Counted from the stretch's first letter, positions 24,010 through 38,086 are shown. The stretch is DNA of 64,000 nucleotides from Lindgomyces ingoldianus (GCF_010093535.1 NW_022985194.1:4312-68311), one strand, 5' to 3'. The notes: a model not told the origin generated them from the sequence alone. Translations and numbers: made by a program.

Positions 24010-27000
24010 TTAATTACTACTTTTTAACAAAGTATAAATTATCTTACTACCTCTATTAACTTAGAGATAGCTAGCGCCTTACTAGTAGGCACTAGCAAAA
24101 TCTCTACCTAAAGCAAAAAAGTAATAATAGAATAACTAAACAACATAAGAAATAAAATTGCTAAATTAAAATAACTATTAGCCTAAGTATTAAATTATAG
24201 ACTAATAATAGTAAATGCTTAAATCTAGAACCTCTAACTTAAAGTATTAAACTTAAGAAATGTAGCCTAAGAAAAACTAAGCATAGACTTAAAAAAGATG
24301 TTAAGACTTATACCTTCTAAGGCCTTTACTAGAAGTGTAAAAGATCTTAAACTATTCTTTACCTAATGCCACCTTTATATGTAGTATAATAAGGGCGCCT
24401 TTTAAACCTATAAAGAAATAATCTCTTAGATAAGGCTTTATCTAAAAGGCTTCCTAGCTATTTAGTTCTAGCTACACATAAATAGCTAGATAGATTTTAA
24501 AACTAATAAAAAAACACTTTTATTAGAAACAGAGAAAATCTTTAGTAGCATTAACTTTTTTAAAGAAGCTCTTACTGCTATCTATAAACTAGTAAATTAA
24601 AAAAATAGTAGTTAATAAAATAGACGCTCTAAGACAAGAAAAAAGAATAGTCTAACATTACACAGCTTACTTCTGCAAATAACTAGCTATTAGCAGATAG
24701 ACAGACTAACAAGCTATAAGTAGAATGTTCTATAATAGGCTAAATAATATAGTTAAGAATAAATTTACATATAATAGAAAACTAGAGACTTTAGAAAAAT
24801 TTATTAACTAAGTAATAACTTATAACAAAAGACATATAAAATATTAAAAAGAAAAGAAAACAGGCATAATAACATAGAAGCCTAAATAGACACCAAAAAA
24901 AAGGAAGCCCCTTAATATAACAAAGAGCTAATAGACCTTAGTTATGTAAAACATATATATAGTACTTCTAAGAAAAAGAGCAGAAATCCTCTAAAAAGTA
25001 ACAGACCACCTCTAAGTAAGAAATAAAAGAAATAGCTTAAGAAAAAAGCCTATCTAAACTATAATAAAGTAGGCTACTTCTATTAAAAATGTCTAGACTC
25101 TAGGAACCTAAAAAATAAAGATAAAAGACTAGCTATAAAAGTTATAAAAGCTAAATAAAAGCTAATATTAAAAGAAATTTACAACAGACTTAATAAACAA
25201 CTCTGCTAGAGATGTAAAGCTAATTACAAACTACTAAACTATTCTAGAAATTACTAGAAGGTAGAAGTGTAGGATGACTAGGAGGTCCTCTAAGTAATTA
25301 AATAAGCTGCTGTTCTTAAGAGATAGCACAACTTAATATAAGTAGCAAACTATGTTAAAAACATAAAATAAGAAGAAGACTAATTCCTTTTAGAACAACT
25401 AATAACAGGCATACTTATAAAAAAGTTAGCCTACTAATTCTATTACAGCAAATGTTAAAAATGTGGAGACGCTTATAACTATAACTATTATAAAAAGGAA
25501 TACTATAAGGTACATATTAATAATAACATAAACATGTATAATGTTATCTTAAATATTACTAAAAACACACTACAGTATCTTAAATAAAACTAAATTATAG
25601 AAGTTCTGTCGCGTACAGCTATCCGTCTACATATATCCTTCTGCTGTGCTAGCTGGGAGGTTGACCTTTTGGCAAACGCAACAGTTATGAGCCCAGTTCG
25701 CGGCGTAGTGTAGATAGTTAGCGCACGAAAATTTTCGCATCTCTGCTCTCCCTACTCCACTAGTAGGATCGCATTATCCCGGAGCACTGCGTGTTTAATT
25801 CCCACGCTTAGTAAAGAGCATTTAGGCAGTGCGTCTATTACAGAGGCTACCTTACTAGATCTGTCTCTAAGTTCTGTTGCTTAGGCGAAAGAGGAAGGGT
25901 GTGTTAAGGTTGTTTCACCATGTTTCACCTCTCTTGTTCCACGGTTTAAGCTGGGGGGTGTGTCGCGTACAGCTATCCGTCTACATATATCCTTCTGCTG
26001 TGCTAGCTGGGAGGTTGACCTTTTGGCAAACGCAACAAGTTCTTTAAAAAGATTCTTAGAAAATAGAAAAGCTTTAAATAGTAGAGCATGTTGCTTTATA
26101 CTCTATAACTCTACTATAAAAGATTAGAGACACTACCCCTAGCACTTGCAATAACTAACAAAGAACTAGAAATATAATTAATTAATTAATATTACATTCT
26201 ATGCAGAAGTAATTAATATAAGGAATCTAAGTGTAAATATAAAGCATATCCTTTACAAATAATTAGAATAAGGGAATACTCTAGATAGACCTAGGTACAG
26301 CTAGTACTAGTCTACATAAACCTTAAAGAATGTCCTACAAAATAGTACCTATGCACTGATTAGTACTGTGTACAACACTAGCCTATAAAGCATTAGGCAG
26401 GATAGTGGCTGTAATTAGTAAAGAAAAATCCTACAGGCAATAACACCTTAGATAGAACAGCAACCTAATGTAAAATGCTAAACTGTCTACACTACAGCAC
26501 AGGACTAGGCTATAAACAAGAAGCATAAACTAATTATAAAGAATATAAAAGCTATACCTTTTACTACTTTTAGTAGAAAGCACAAAGATAAAATAACTAG
26601 CTTCCCTAACATTATTAAATGAAGAATAGAGACTGCCTAGTAGATAACTGCATAATCTAAGGACACTAACAATACAGAATCTAGACAGACTAGATAGACA
26701 AACATAAAAAGACATAAAGAATGTTAAACTAGATAATACTTTTAAGTATAAAAAAATCTTCTACAACGCTAGAGTATTAGTAGTAGTAGAGTAAAGAATT
26801 AAAAAAAGCCTTACTATAGACTTTACACTAGATAGATAAAAGAGAGTTGCACTTATAGATAGCAGCTGTACATTTACTGCTATTAACTCTAACTAGGTAG
26901 ATTAGCAAGGCATACTATACTAAGTAAAAAAAAACCCTTTAAGGTCTCTCTAGCTAACGCCTTCTTAATTAAGTTTAAAAACAGCTACATATAACTAGAA

Positions 27001-28180
27001 ACAGTTAAGCTATAGCTAGAAATAAAAGACACCTTTAAGTAAAAGTCTATAAGTATTCTACCTCTTAGCAGAAAATACTAAGCAATACTTAGCTATAACT
27101 AGCTATATAGGCACAACTTAGAAATTAACTAAAATAATATAACTATTAAAACCTTTAAATAACATGCTACTACAGCATAGCAAGTATGTAAAAAAGATAA
27201 CTGTTAGTTTTATAAACAAGTAAAACAGGAAGCAGGCTAGCACCCTAAGATAAGAAAACTATAGAAGTTCCCCTACTAAGAACTAAAAGCCTACGCTATT
27301 TAAATAATAAAAGAGAAACTTAAAGAAACTACACTTAAAGAAATGCTTAAGGACAAAGAAATAAAATAGGCAGAAATGTATAAGATAGCACAAGAAAAAG
27401 AACATGTAGGTCTAAAAAAAATATAGTAACTATTAAAACATGTTTAAAACACTAGAGGACTTAAGAGAACTGCCACCCTATTAACTATAGAACTACGCTA
27501 TAAATCTAAAACTAAATCTACAGCTAAAGACACACAAGTTAAGACCTTTTATAAAGATTTAAAAAAAAGCTCTATAAGAATACGTAGACAAGATGCTAGC
27601 AAGAGGACATATATATAAAAGTAAGAGCTTTATAGCGTTAGCAGTAGTATTTGCAAAGAAAAAAGAAGGAAAGATAAGAGTCTACTAGAACTATTAAACT
27701 CTTAATAAAAACACTGTTAGAGATTAGTTCCTGCTATCTAGTATATAAGACATAATAAACTAGCTTTATAGAACCTAGCACTACATAAAGTTTAATGTAC
27801 AAGACAGATTTAATAAAATTAAAATAAAGAAAGGCTATAAATAGATAACAGCCTTCTAGACTTTAGAAGGTTTTTATAAGCTGTTTATTATGCTATTTAG
27901 ATTAACTAACACACTAGCTACCTTTTAATAAGTAATTAACACTGCACTTAACCTATACCTAGACATCTTTGTAATAGTATACTTAGACAACATTCTTATC
28001 TATACTAAAGGTAATAAACTAGACTATGTAAAGGAAGTAAGATTAGTACTAGACTAATTACAGAAGTATAGACTGTACCTATAACTCTTAAAATGTAAAT
28101 TTATTATACAAGAAACTAAATACCTTAGATTTATTATTAATAAAAAAGAAGTTAAAATAAATCTTATAAAAGTTAAAAAG
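24010..28180 (+). pseudogene. Element B gag-protease-RT, RIP-degraded
   Basis: Plus-strand coding relics of a Ty3/Gypsy polyprotein. A zinc knuckle at 25050-25095 keeps C-x2-C-x4-H-x4-C spacing, but the first three ligands are Tyr and only the last Cys survives. RT blocks from 27640 include a KFNVQDRFNKI-like stretch and VIVYLDNILIYT. The RT is cut at 28180 by insertion of the F element and resumes at 35386. A TRIM interrupts gag/protease at 25607-26037. Confidence 0.8.
25607..26037. mobile_element. TRIM-like miniature LTR retroelement, 431 bp with identical 77-bp LTRs
   Basis: Direct repeats 25607-25683 and 25961-26037 are identical over 77 bp, begin TGTCGCG and end GCAACA. The target duplication AGTTC (25602-25606, 26038-26042) is perfect. 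Right after the left repeat, GTTATGAGCCCAG is complementary to the conserved initiator-Met tRNA anticodon arm (GGGCUCAUAAC), as in Copia-type half-tRNA priming. A purine tract CTGGGGGGTG precedes the right repeat. The 277-bp centre is GC-balanced, unRIPed and noncoding, with a 12-bp palindrome CGAAAATTTTCG at 25726-25737. Depends on an autonomous partner. Confidence 0.9.
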
Positions 28181-28470
28181 TGTAACGATTCTACGAATCG
28201 TTCCATCTCGGGTCGCTCGGATCCTATCCGAAGGGTCCCTGTATCGGCCCCGACCATGACTCGACCTAGCCCCCTGCAGTTACCCCTATTCTCTTATGTA
28301 TTTAGTTGCACCTTGCCCCTGTAGCTAGTTTAGTAGTTTTCTAATATCCTACATACTAGGCCTATAGGTGTCATTAGTATTCCTAGGTCTCTGAGTCCCC
28401 ACGCACTCCTATATGCCTCTAAGTGGATTTATACTGCATTTAGACCTATTGTCTTGCCTACGCTGTTACA
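28181..28470 (+). mobile_element. 5' LTR of the full-length F element
   Basis: TGTAACGATTC to ACGCTGTTACA, 290 bp, preceded by AAAAG. Contains an 8-bp inverted repeat (ACGATTCT/ACGAATCGT) at its start. Confidence 0.93.
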
Positions 28471-31089
28471 TTATATTAGAAAACTTACTTTTGCTAGTAA
28501 TAGCCTTATTAATAATATTACATTAATTATTTGTTTAACTACATCTAACTCTAAAAAGCGTCTAATTTAGTTTAGGTTACTATTCTTACACACTGTTACA
28601 TTAAATTATTTAGTTATTATAGATAAGATCCTAGAGACCTTCTGTTAACTAAAGCCTTTAAGTTTAAAACTTTCTATCCCCTATAATTAGAATTTGCCTT
28701 TAGAAAAGTTGTAAAGAGTGCGCTAAAGTAGAAACTTAAAGACTACTAATAACTTATTAGGATTAAAGACAACTACTAATGCCTAACTCTTAACTACTAT
28801 TAGATCTTATTATAAAGACTGCAACTTATTCTAGCTGCAGCTAAGGCAAGATGCTTACTTTTAGAACTAAATAACTACTAACCTTAACAGCTAAACCCCT
28901 TTTTGTAGGACCTAAAGCTAAAAACCTACTAGATTTAGAGTTAAACCCTAGCAGTATAGCCCTTAAGAACTAAGTTGCTTAATTAAGGGCATAAATTAAA
29001 TAGCTAACTAGATTAAAAACTATTAGTCCTAATTATCCCTTACTAACTACTAAATTACTTATAATAATGCTTTAAATCACCCCTGCCACTTTAATAGCAA
29101 AAGACCTTTTAGGCACCCCTAAGCTTCTTTAAAGCTACCTTACTAAATGTATACTTAAGATTAAGAACCTTACAAACAGTAAAGAACTTATGTTTAAATA
29201 ATAGCAAGCCTCTATTACAGACAGACTTAACATTAATGCAGATTACTATTAGAGTAAGCGCGCACGCATAGCGCTAGTATAGGGACACACTGCTAGTATC
29301 GCGAAGGAATACCTAGAGCCTAGATACCTAGCTAAATTAGATTACTTTTAGTTTAAAAACATAAAAAAAATAATTAAGCTTTTATAAACTTACTTTATTA
29401 CTAGTAATAAAGAAACAGAGGCGCAACAGGTGTTTTAAACTCTAAAGATAAGTAAAGAAAAAGTGTTCTTTACTTTTAAAGCTTACTTTATTAGTGCTGC
29501 TGTTAAAGAGTTTATATTAAAAGTAGAATAGTTCTTCTACTTATAAGAAAAGATACTACTTAGCTTAAAAGTACTAAACTTAGGTTTTAAGCACACTTAG
29601 AAGGGCTTTTTTAAAACTATAGTAGCCTACCTAACAGCCTATAACATAGAAAGAAGAAATACCCCTACTATTTTAGAGTAAACTGTTAATCTTACCTAAT
29701 AGTCTACTATTAGACCTAGTACAGATTAGTCTTAGAAGGTTTCTAGTAATACATCTAAGGGGGTATACTATTCTAGTGCACCCTAACCTGCACCTCTATT
29801 AGTACCCTAATCTACCCTAGCTACCTATAGACAACCTAGCTAGACACTTGCCCCTAAAAGACAAACAACTTCTAGCAGCTATTACAATTATAGTAAACTA
29901 GGACATTTTACTAGTAATTATCCTATCTCTAGAGTACAAGAGATTAAGGTAAAGTAATAGGAATCTAAGAAAAAGTTTATAGATGTAAATAATTACAACC
30001 TAGATGCCTTTTAGATAGAAAACAGTAACACTTAAAAAAACTCTTTATTTTAGGCTTAAGTAAGTATAATTTATTAAACATTAATCTATTATACTTATTT
30101 AGAGAAAAACACTTCTAAGTTTTTACTATTTTATATTTAAAAAGCATTAGAGTCTGTTTAAATTTTTTAGTTAATACTAGTGCCTATAGTTTTTTATTTA
30201 TTAACTTACTAACTACTAAGTTATTGTCTTAATGCCTTTATGTCTTTATCTAACACTTACTATTTAAAGTTATAGTTAAGGGCTTTTAAGATTAGATCTA
30301 AGTCCCTATCTACTAGTATATCCACCTGCACATGTAAATTAATAGAAGAAGCATCTAAAACTGCCTCTTTGTTATTATAGACCTTAGCTCCTAAGATTGC
30401 ATTATTAGCATTAAATAGTTACATTATTTTAAACTTTATTTAGATACAAAGAGGAATTAGATTATATAGCCTAGCAAATATCTGCCTACCTACAAACCTT
30501 TGCTGCCCTTGCTTATGCAATTAACCTAGCCTGCGCGCAACAAAGAAGTAGAGCTAGATATTAAACAACACAACGCACTATAAGAAAAGAACTAATTTTA
30601 GTAGTTATACAGCCTAACAATCTACTGCATTAAGGGTTTGCTAAGGCTACTAAAATTATACAGATCTTTTATTATCTATAGTCTAAAGACACTTAAATTG
30701 TTTTTCTGCCTATCTATTAAAAAGTCTAGAACAGGTCTAAAGGAGGTTTATTTAGCTACTATTACCCTAATTTTAGTAAATGCTTTTTATTTTAATATAA
30801 AAAGAAAAAAGAATAAGTTCTTTTTAACTTCTATTTATAAAATTAAGCAGTTAATTAAAGATAAGTAAGCTTTATAGTTAGACACTAAACATAAAACTAA
30901 AGCATTAGTAAACCTTTAATTACTCTCTAAATACTATTAGTACTAAGATGTATTTAGCTACACAGCAGCTTACTAGCTACTAGTACATTGTCTATATAAC
31001 TACAAGATTGTCCTTACAGAGCCTCTCTCTAACAGTTATAGTCTGTTGTACAAACAGAACCTTAAGGAGCTAGAGGCAATAAAAAAATA

Positions 31090-33900
31090 TGTTATAGATA
31101 ATCTAAAATATAGCTTTATTAAGTAAAGTTAGAGCCTTTTTACATCTTCTATTCTTTATGTACAGAAACTAAATAGCAACTTATGTATCTATGTTAATTA
31201 CTGCAAACTTAACGCTCTTACCTGCAAGAATGTGTATCTAATACTGCGCATAGACAAACTTCTGTTAAGACCTACTAAGGCAGCAATCTTTACTAAGTTT
31301 AATATTTGCGCAGCCTTTAATAAGATTAGGATAGATCTAAGCTCTAAAGAGTGTACTACCTTTTAGACATAATATAAAACTTATAAGTGTAAAGTCCTGC
31401 CTTTTAGATTGTGTAATAGTCTAGCAACTTACTAGCGCTATATAATTAATGTATTAATTAACTATCTAAATAATTTTTACATTACTTATCTTAATAACAT
31501 TCTTATTTACTCTAAAAACAAAGCAACTTATATCCTCTATGTTAAAAAAGTCTTAGAAAGGCTCTAGCAAGCAGAATTATAAGTAAAGATTAAAAAAAGT
31601 AAATTTTATATTACTTAAATAAGGTATCTTAGCTATATACTTTTAAACAAAGGACTAGAGGTTAACCTATAGAAAGTAGAGGTGCTACATAACTAGCAGG
31701 CGCCTACTACTATAACAGGTGTAAAATTCTTCTTAGGCTTTACTAGATTTTATTAGTAATTTATTTTAGAATTTTTTTATATAGCAAAACTAATTATTAT
31801 GCTTTAGAGCTCTACTACCCCTTTTATATAGACTTTAGAGTGTAACGTAGCTTTTAAAAAGCTAAAGTCTGCGCTACTAAGTATACCCACACTTTGCTAT
31901 TTTAACTTTGTGTTATAAACTAAAATTAAAACTAACACTTTTAATAGAGTAGTAGTAGAAGTCCTATCTTAGGAACATGCTAATAGAAATTAGTGCCCTA
32001 TTTTGTTCTATAGCAAGGTACTATCTAGTTTAGAGCTAAACTAGGAAATACATAACAAGGAGCTATTTATAATTGTTACAGTGTTTAAATAATAAAGGGC
32101 TAAGCTTACATTAGCAACAATAAGCACCCTAGTATATACTAATTATTAGTTATTAGAGTACTTTATAATAATAAAAGTGCTAAATGCTTGTTAAGTCTAT
32201 TAAGCTAAAAAGTTAGCTTAGTATTACTTCTAAATTAAGTACACCCCTAGTAAAAATAATGCTAGGGCAGACATTCTTAGCTGTTGTAAATAAGATGTAG
32301 AAAATTTAAAAGCAGCTTAAACTAATAATTAGTTAAGAGTCCTACTTAGACTGCACTAACTCTACCCCTAAATTAATAAGGAATTAGCCTAGTACTATAT
32401 TACTTAAACAACAACTTAAGTAACTTTACTAAACATTATAAAAGAACTAGACTAGGTTATGTTTTTAAATTCTTTAAAATTAATTAATGCATTACTTTAG
32501 AAGAATTAAGCCTTTTTTACATAGAAGCAAAAACTCTTACTTTACTATTATTAAATAGGAAATAGACTACTTCTTTATACTAACTATTTATATGTTCTAG
32601 CAGACTTACTGCTGTGCACCTAACTTATCTAAGAAGTCTATAATTAAGTATCTTTAGCACACTTTAGTGCTACTAAGACCTATTAGTTACTATCCTAAAA
32701 GTACTACTAAAAAGGTATAAAGGCTACTTGTAAATAATATATATAAAATTACCTTCTCTGTTGCAAAGCTTATTTAAAATAGACTTAAACTCTAGAGTTT
32801 ATTTACCTCTTTCTAATCTCTAATTAACTAATGCAGCACCTGTGTATTAACTTTAAGGATTTTTTTAAAGACAAGTCTAGTTATAACTAGATTATAGTTA
32901 TAATTAATTACATGTCTAAACAAGCTATTTTTATTCCCTGCTATAAAATAATTAACGCTTAAGAAATAGCTACCTTGTTTATTTAATAAGTGTACTATTT
33001 TAGCTACACACTTAAAACTATTATCTTTAACTAGAGACTTTAGTTTATATCTAGTTTCTAGTCTAAATTTTATTAAATTTTAGGTGTAAAAGTTAAGCTC
33101 TTTACTACCTATTACAAGAAGATAAATAGCTAAATAAAGATTATAAATAAGTATATTAATTAAAGACTAAGGCTTTTTATATTTTTTTACTAAAACAACT
33201 AAAGTTTCTTACTGCTTTTAATTAATTAAGCTTAAATAACCTTGCTTTATGCAATAATTAAAATGTCTTTGTATTAAGTCCTATACAGCTCTAAACTATG
33301 TTAAAGCTAGGACTAGAAACATTCTACAGAACCTATCACAGCTATAGACAAGCTAAATTATAAGGATGCCCTAGCATTAGCAACCTACATGCATGCAGCC
33401 TAAGAGTTAGCTAAGACCTATATAAAAAAGGCCTAGGATTAGATGCAAACTATAGTTAATTACTACTGCTAGCTAGTTAACTAAAAGGTTAGCAACATAG
33501 TTTACCTAAACACTAAGAACCTAGCTGTTTAAAGACCTAGCTAAAAACTATTTAAATAATAAAAAGGCCTCTTTAAGGTACTTAAATAAGTTAAAAACTT
33601 ATACTGCTTAAAGCTACCTTTAAAGTTAAAGATACATAACATTTTTACACTAAACATGCTTTATAAAGACCCTTAGAATCTGCTTCTAAGATAAGAACCT
33701 CTAAAACCCCCTAAAATTACTATTAATAAGGTAAAGAAGTAAGAAGTAGAGGAAATACTTACTAGTAAGCTCTACTAGAAAACACTTAAGTACTAAGTAA
33801 AATAAGTAGAACACAACCCTAATCTAGTCTAGTACAAGGCTTTAAATTTTATAAGTTCCCTTTATAAATTAAAAGCTTTCTATAATAAGCATCTAAATTA
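31090..33900 (+). pseudogene. Family F pol: RT, RNase H, integrase, chromodomain (dead)
   Basis: Plus-strand relics give the order RT-RNaseH-integrase-chromodomain typical of fungal chromoviruses. RT shows KFNICAAFNKIRID and KVLPFRLCNS stretches and TYLNNILIYSK at 31483-31515. RNase H shows FYSKVLSSLELN followed by HNKELFIIV. The chromodomain block (about 33740-33900) shows EEVEEILTSKLY and a PNLV-YKA segment. Catalytic Asp codons are Asn, and stops are frequent, all as G-to-A or C-to-T changes. Confidence 0.82.
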
Positions 33901-34084
33901 GCTAGGACCCCTAAGGGCCTTATAGAAGTAAATTAAGGCTTTTAAAGCTAGTGTAAAAGGTATAAATTACTTAGCAGATAATAAGGTATAAAAGTAAAAA
34001 GTTAAATTATATTTTTACATAATATTATTACAACTTTACAGACATGTTGCTTAGGAGGTCTAATAGTAAGCTATTAGACACCTC

Positions 34085-34155
34085 TAGACTCTCCTCTTCC
34101 TCCTCCTCTGCCCTTCTTCCTCTCCTCTCTCCCCTTCTCCCTCCCCTCTAGACTC
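34085..34155. repeat. Polypyrimidine (CT-rich) tract
   Basis: About 70 bp almost purely C and T, within the 3' noncoding part of the F element. It stands out against AT-rich surroundings because it has few CpA sites for RIP. Possibly part of the element's 3' untranslated region. Confidence 0.8.
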
Positions 34156-35090
34156 CCTCTAAACCCCCTCTACCTTATCCTTAGCTACCTAAAAGCACTG
34201 CAATGTCTGCCTAAAGGTTAGACACTAGAGCCTTTAGGGCTAAAACCTGTTAAAGCAGCTTAGTATTCTAGTAGAACAAGGCCACCTAAACACTAGCTAT
34301 AAGAAGCCTAGCTTCCTAACTCTTTATAACCTGCGCTACCTGCGCTAGGTTCTAAGCAGACTTTAAAATAGCCTTAAAGGCTCTCTTTTTATCTTTTTTA
34401 CTCCCTACGTTTTAGGCTGCTGCCTATAGCTTAAGATAGCTCTAAAGGACTAAAAATTCCTCCTTACAATACAAAGGGACCTACGCGCGCATTAGTAAAC
34501 TATACCCTAGCAGTATTAAACTATATTTATATAGGGTTGCATTTTTTATTGTGTAAAGTGTAATATTTACATTTTTTTAATTTAAAGGACTAATAAGAAA
34601 ACTTAACCTAAAGGCTGTAAGTAAGGGCGTAGGCAGCCTAAAAGCAGATAACTTAAAACGCCTTTAAAGAGGCTCTAGAAGAGGGGCAGAGCAGCATAGT
34701 AAATTTCTTTAATGCTATAATTAGTTAGTAGACTAAGCTATAGAATGTTAGGTGCACAACAATACCTATAAAGTAGAGATTTAAATAATAGCTAAAAAAG
34801 AAACTAACAACATTAACTAGACTATATAAGTAAGGCAAGTAAACACTTATTGCTATAAATAATAAATTTGCTATATTAACAATAACTACACTGCTAGTTA
34901 CTACTAAACAAAAACATTATAACAAAGGCATTATATTAGTATTAGGTTTTTAGTTTATTTCTTAGTAACAAGAAATTTTAGTTAAAATAGTTATACTTAT
35001 TGTATTTTATCTAAATTAGTTTTTAAAGCAGTTTTAAATATGTTCTACATATTGCAGATAGGGACTATTAGCCTACAGAGGGGGGGGTAG

Positions 35091-35380
35091 TGTAACAATT
35101 CTACAAATTGTTCCATCTTGGGTTGCTCAGATCCTATCTGAAGGGTCCCCGTATCGGCCCCGACCATGACTTAACCCAGCCCCCCGCAGTTACCTCTATT
35201 CCCTTATGTATTTAGTTGCACCTTGCCCCTGTAGCTAGTTCAGTAGTTTTCTGATATCCTACGTACCAGGCCTATAGGTGTCATTGGTATTCCCAGGTCT
35301 CTGAGTCCCCACGCACTCCCATATGCCTCTGAGTGGATTCATACCGCATTCGGACCCATTGTCTTGCCTGCGCCGTTACA
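35091..35380 (+). mobile_element. 3' LTR of the full-length F element
   Basis: TGTAACAATTC to GCGCCGTTACA, 290 bp, preceded by the G-rich polypurine tract and followed by AAAAG. Less RIPed in its distal half than the 5' LTR. Confidence 0.93.
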
Positions 35381-35385
35381 AAAAG

Positions 35386-38086
35386 GTAATAGAATAGCTA
35401 GCGCCTATAAGTGTAAAAGAAGTTAGAGAATTCTTAGGCCTAACAAGACATGTGTAATAAATAATTAAGAATTATTTAAAAATTACACTCCCTCTTACAG
35501 ACGCAACAACTAAGGAAGGACTATACTCTAAGTTTATCTAGACCCCTGCAATTAAAGAAAGCTTTTAAGAACTTAAGAAAATTATAACTAGTAAACTAGT
35601 AATATAAATGTATAACTTAAACCTAGAAACTAAGCTGCACACAGATGCGTCTAAAAGAGCTAAAGGAGTAGCCCTCCTCTAGAAATAGAAAAATAGACAA
35701 TAGCATCTAGTAGCATATTACTTAGCAAAATTCTCTCTTTTAGAACAAAAGTACACTATCCTAGACAAAGAATTTAAAGTAATAGTAAATGTAGTAAGAA
35801 CATAAGAAACAGAATTATAAAAAACAGGTTAATAATTTGTTATATATACTAACTATGTAAACCTAACTACTTTTATAACAACAAAGAAACTATTGCTAAT
35901 GCATGTATAATAGGCAATAGAACTAGCTTAGTTTAACTTTATTATAAAGCATGTAGTAGGCACTAGTAATTAATAAGTAGACACCTTAAGCAGACAAGCT
36001 AATTACTTTAAAAATAAAGAAAAAAACATAAAAGAGTTTGCTATATTTAAGAAAACACTAGAAAAATTAATTTATAACAGACTAAATCTAAAGGCAGAAA
36101 TCTGCTCTCTTATAATAGCAGAGTAAGGATAGAAAAACCTTGTTAGAGAATACTATAAGGCCTCTATGTTTAGGCATCTAGGAATTAGAACGCTTTAAAA
36201 AAAAATTAAAGCTATAATTCCCTAAAACATCCTAAAGTTAAAAGAGCTATGTATAGAAATCCTATATAAATGCAACATTTGTAATAAAAACAACTCTAAG
36301 AGACATAAAGCGTATAGGCACTTGCAACCTATTATAGCCTCTGCACAGCTATAGATAATAATAACTATTAATTTTGTAACTAGGCTTCTACTGTTCTAAG
36401 AACCTAGCCTAGAAAGACTCTGCAATATAATAACAGTTGCTCTAAACAAGACTACTAAGTTTCTGCATATATAGCTATTAGAAAAAACTATAACAGCTAA
36501 AAAATTTATATATAAGCTTAAACAAAACATAGTTTTAGTCTATAGATGTTTATAAATAATTATCTCTAATAGGGACAAGCTGTTTACTAGCAAATTTTAG
36601 AAAGCTACTATTAAGCACCTAGGCATAGAACACAAACTGTCCACAGTATATTACCTGCAAACAGACAGACAAACTAACAGGCTAATGCTTAGGTAGAAAG
36701 GTATTTAAGAAAATATGTGTCCTTTAACTAGAATAATTAGGCAGAATAGCTTTTAATAGCACAGCTTGCTATTAACACAGTAGAATCTGCTATAATAAAG
36801 AAAACCTCTTTTAAGGTTAACTTTAGCTACTATTCTTATTACACGCTTTACAGAAATTAACTAATAAACTTTTTAAAATTAGTTAACTGCCTATTAAATT
36901 TATTAAAGCTACACTAGAAATTAGTAATTAAAGCTAAAGCTAGCTAAGAAATAATAGAGAAATATGTAAACTAGGCACAACAGCAAGGTCTAGAAATCTA
37001 GCCTAGAGACCATGTCTATCTTAAGACAAAGAACCTCTGCACCCCTAGACCTTCACGTAAACTTGCAGAGAAATGTATTAGACTATATAAAGTACTACAA
37101 ACGCTATAAAATAATTATAAGCTTAAGCTACTAAAGAACATGCGTATACACTTATAGTTTTACATTTTAAAGCTTAAAAAAGCACTAAAAGAGATACTAC
37201 TCTCTAAGATTAGTTAGTAGGACATAGAAGTAGAGTATAAAGCTAAATAACTACTTAATAACAGAAATAAAAAGGAATTCTTAGTAAAATAAAAAGAATA
37301 CTTTACTAGTAAAAACATATAAGAACTTATTAAGAATTTAATAAATACTCTACAGCTTCTTTAAGATTATTAGGCGTCCCTTCTAACTAGAACTAGCATA
37401 GAGAAAGTTCCCTAGACTAGAAAACACTATTGCTAGCTAAAGCCCCCACAGCAGCATTAGCTAGCTGCGATGTAGGAAGCCTACAACCCTTTAACATAGG
37501 TTAAAGAGGAGAAAGACTAGCAGCTTCTGCCTCTAACGCTCTAATCTTATTTAAGGATAAAAGTCTTCTTTTAGATACTTTGCCTTTTAATTCTTAAAAA
37601 GATTAAGCTGCTTTTACGCATAAACTTTCTAAGCATAAGTAGCTTGCTTTTTCTCTACAAGACGCTGAGCATTTTTTAACTCTTACTCTTACTAGAAGCG
37701 CACTCTCTTTATTTTCTAAAGAAGCTGCTGTTACTCCCTCTCTAAATAATTCTAGGCTGTGTTAGAAATAAAGATATTACACTAATTATTCTTTTTTACG
37801 CACTCTATACACTTGTCTAATAATAAAGTTAAAACATAAAAAACACTACTTAACTAGTAAGAACTACACAGCTGCATCTTTATATAATAAAGAGGATTAA
37901 AGTAAGCAATAGTGTGTAATTATTACGCAAGGCTAGAAAGATAAGAAGCCTAGTAAAGCATAGTTAAAAAGAATAAATATTAAAAAAGCGTTTATAGAAG
38001 AAAACTTACTAAGTAAAAAGAAATTTCTAACACCTATAATAGAGTAGGCATAACAGCAAGGACGCTAATAGGGAGAAGAGCCCGCG
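35386..38086 (+). pseudogene. Element B RT end, RNase H, integrase and chromodomain (dead)
   Basis: Resumes element B after the F insertion: VKEVREFLGLTRHV at 35418-35460 marks the RT/RNase H linker. KLHTDASKRAKG (35632-35670) is the RNase H core. Integrase has a CNIC zinc pair near 36270 and TINFVT near 36370 (Asp to Asn). A chromodomain-like block (IEVEYKAK, KEFLVK, KEYFTSKN) lies at 37220-37345. Numerous TAA/TAG stops. Confidence 0.8.

Larger units (their letters stand above)
28181..35380 (+). mobile_element. Full-length Family F chromodomain Gypsy retrotransposon (7,200 bp)
   Basis: LTRs 28181-28470 and 35091-35380 (290 bp each), perfect target duplication AAAAG (28176-28180, 35381-35385), and G-run polypurine tract at 35079-35090. 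Plus-strand relics in order: gag with CCHC knuckle (29870-29925, three Cys changed to Tyr, His kept), protease region, RT 31090-31620 (TYLNNILIYS for YLDD, near 31485), RNase H about 31850-32100, integrase about 32280-33250, chromodomain about 33740-33900, then about 1 kb of noncoding DNA with a pyrimidine-rich block at 34085-34155. It splits element B's RT gene. Confidence 0.94.

Noticed and set aside
30638..30868. Open frame of 76 codons (plus)
   Set aside because: A stretch of Family F interior that is also present, RIPed, in the minus-strand copies; low-complexity K/I/L content.
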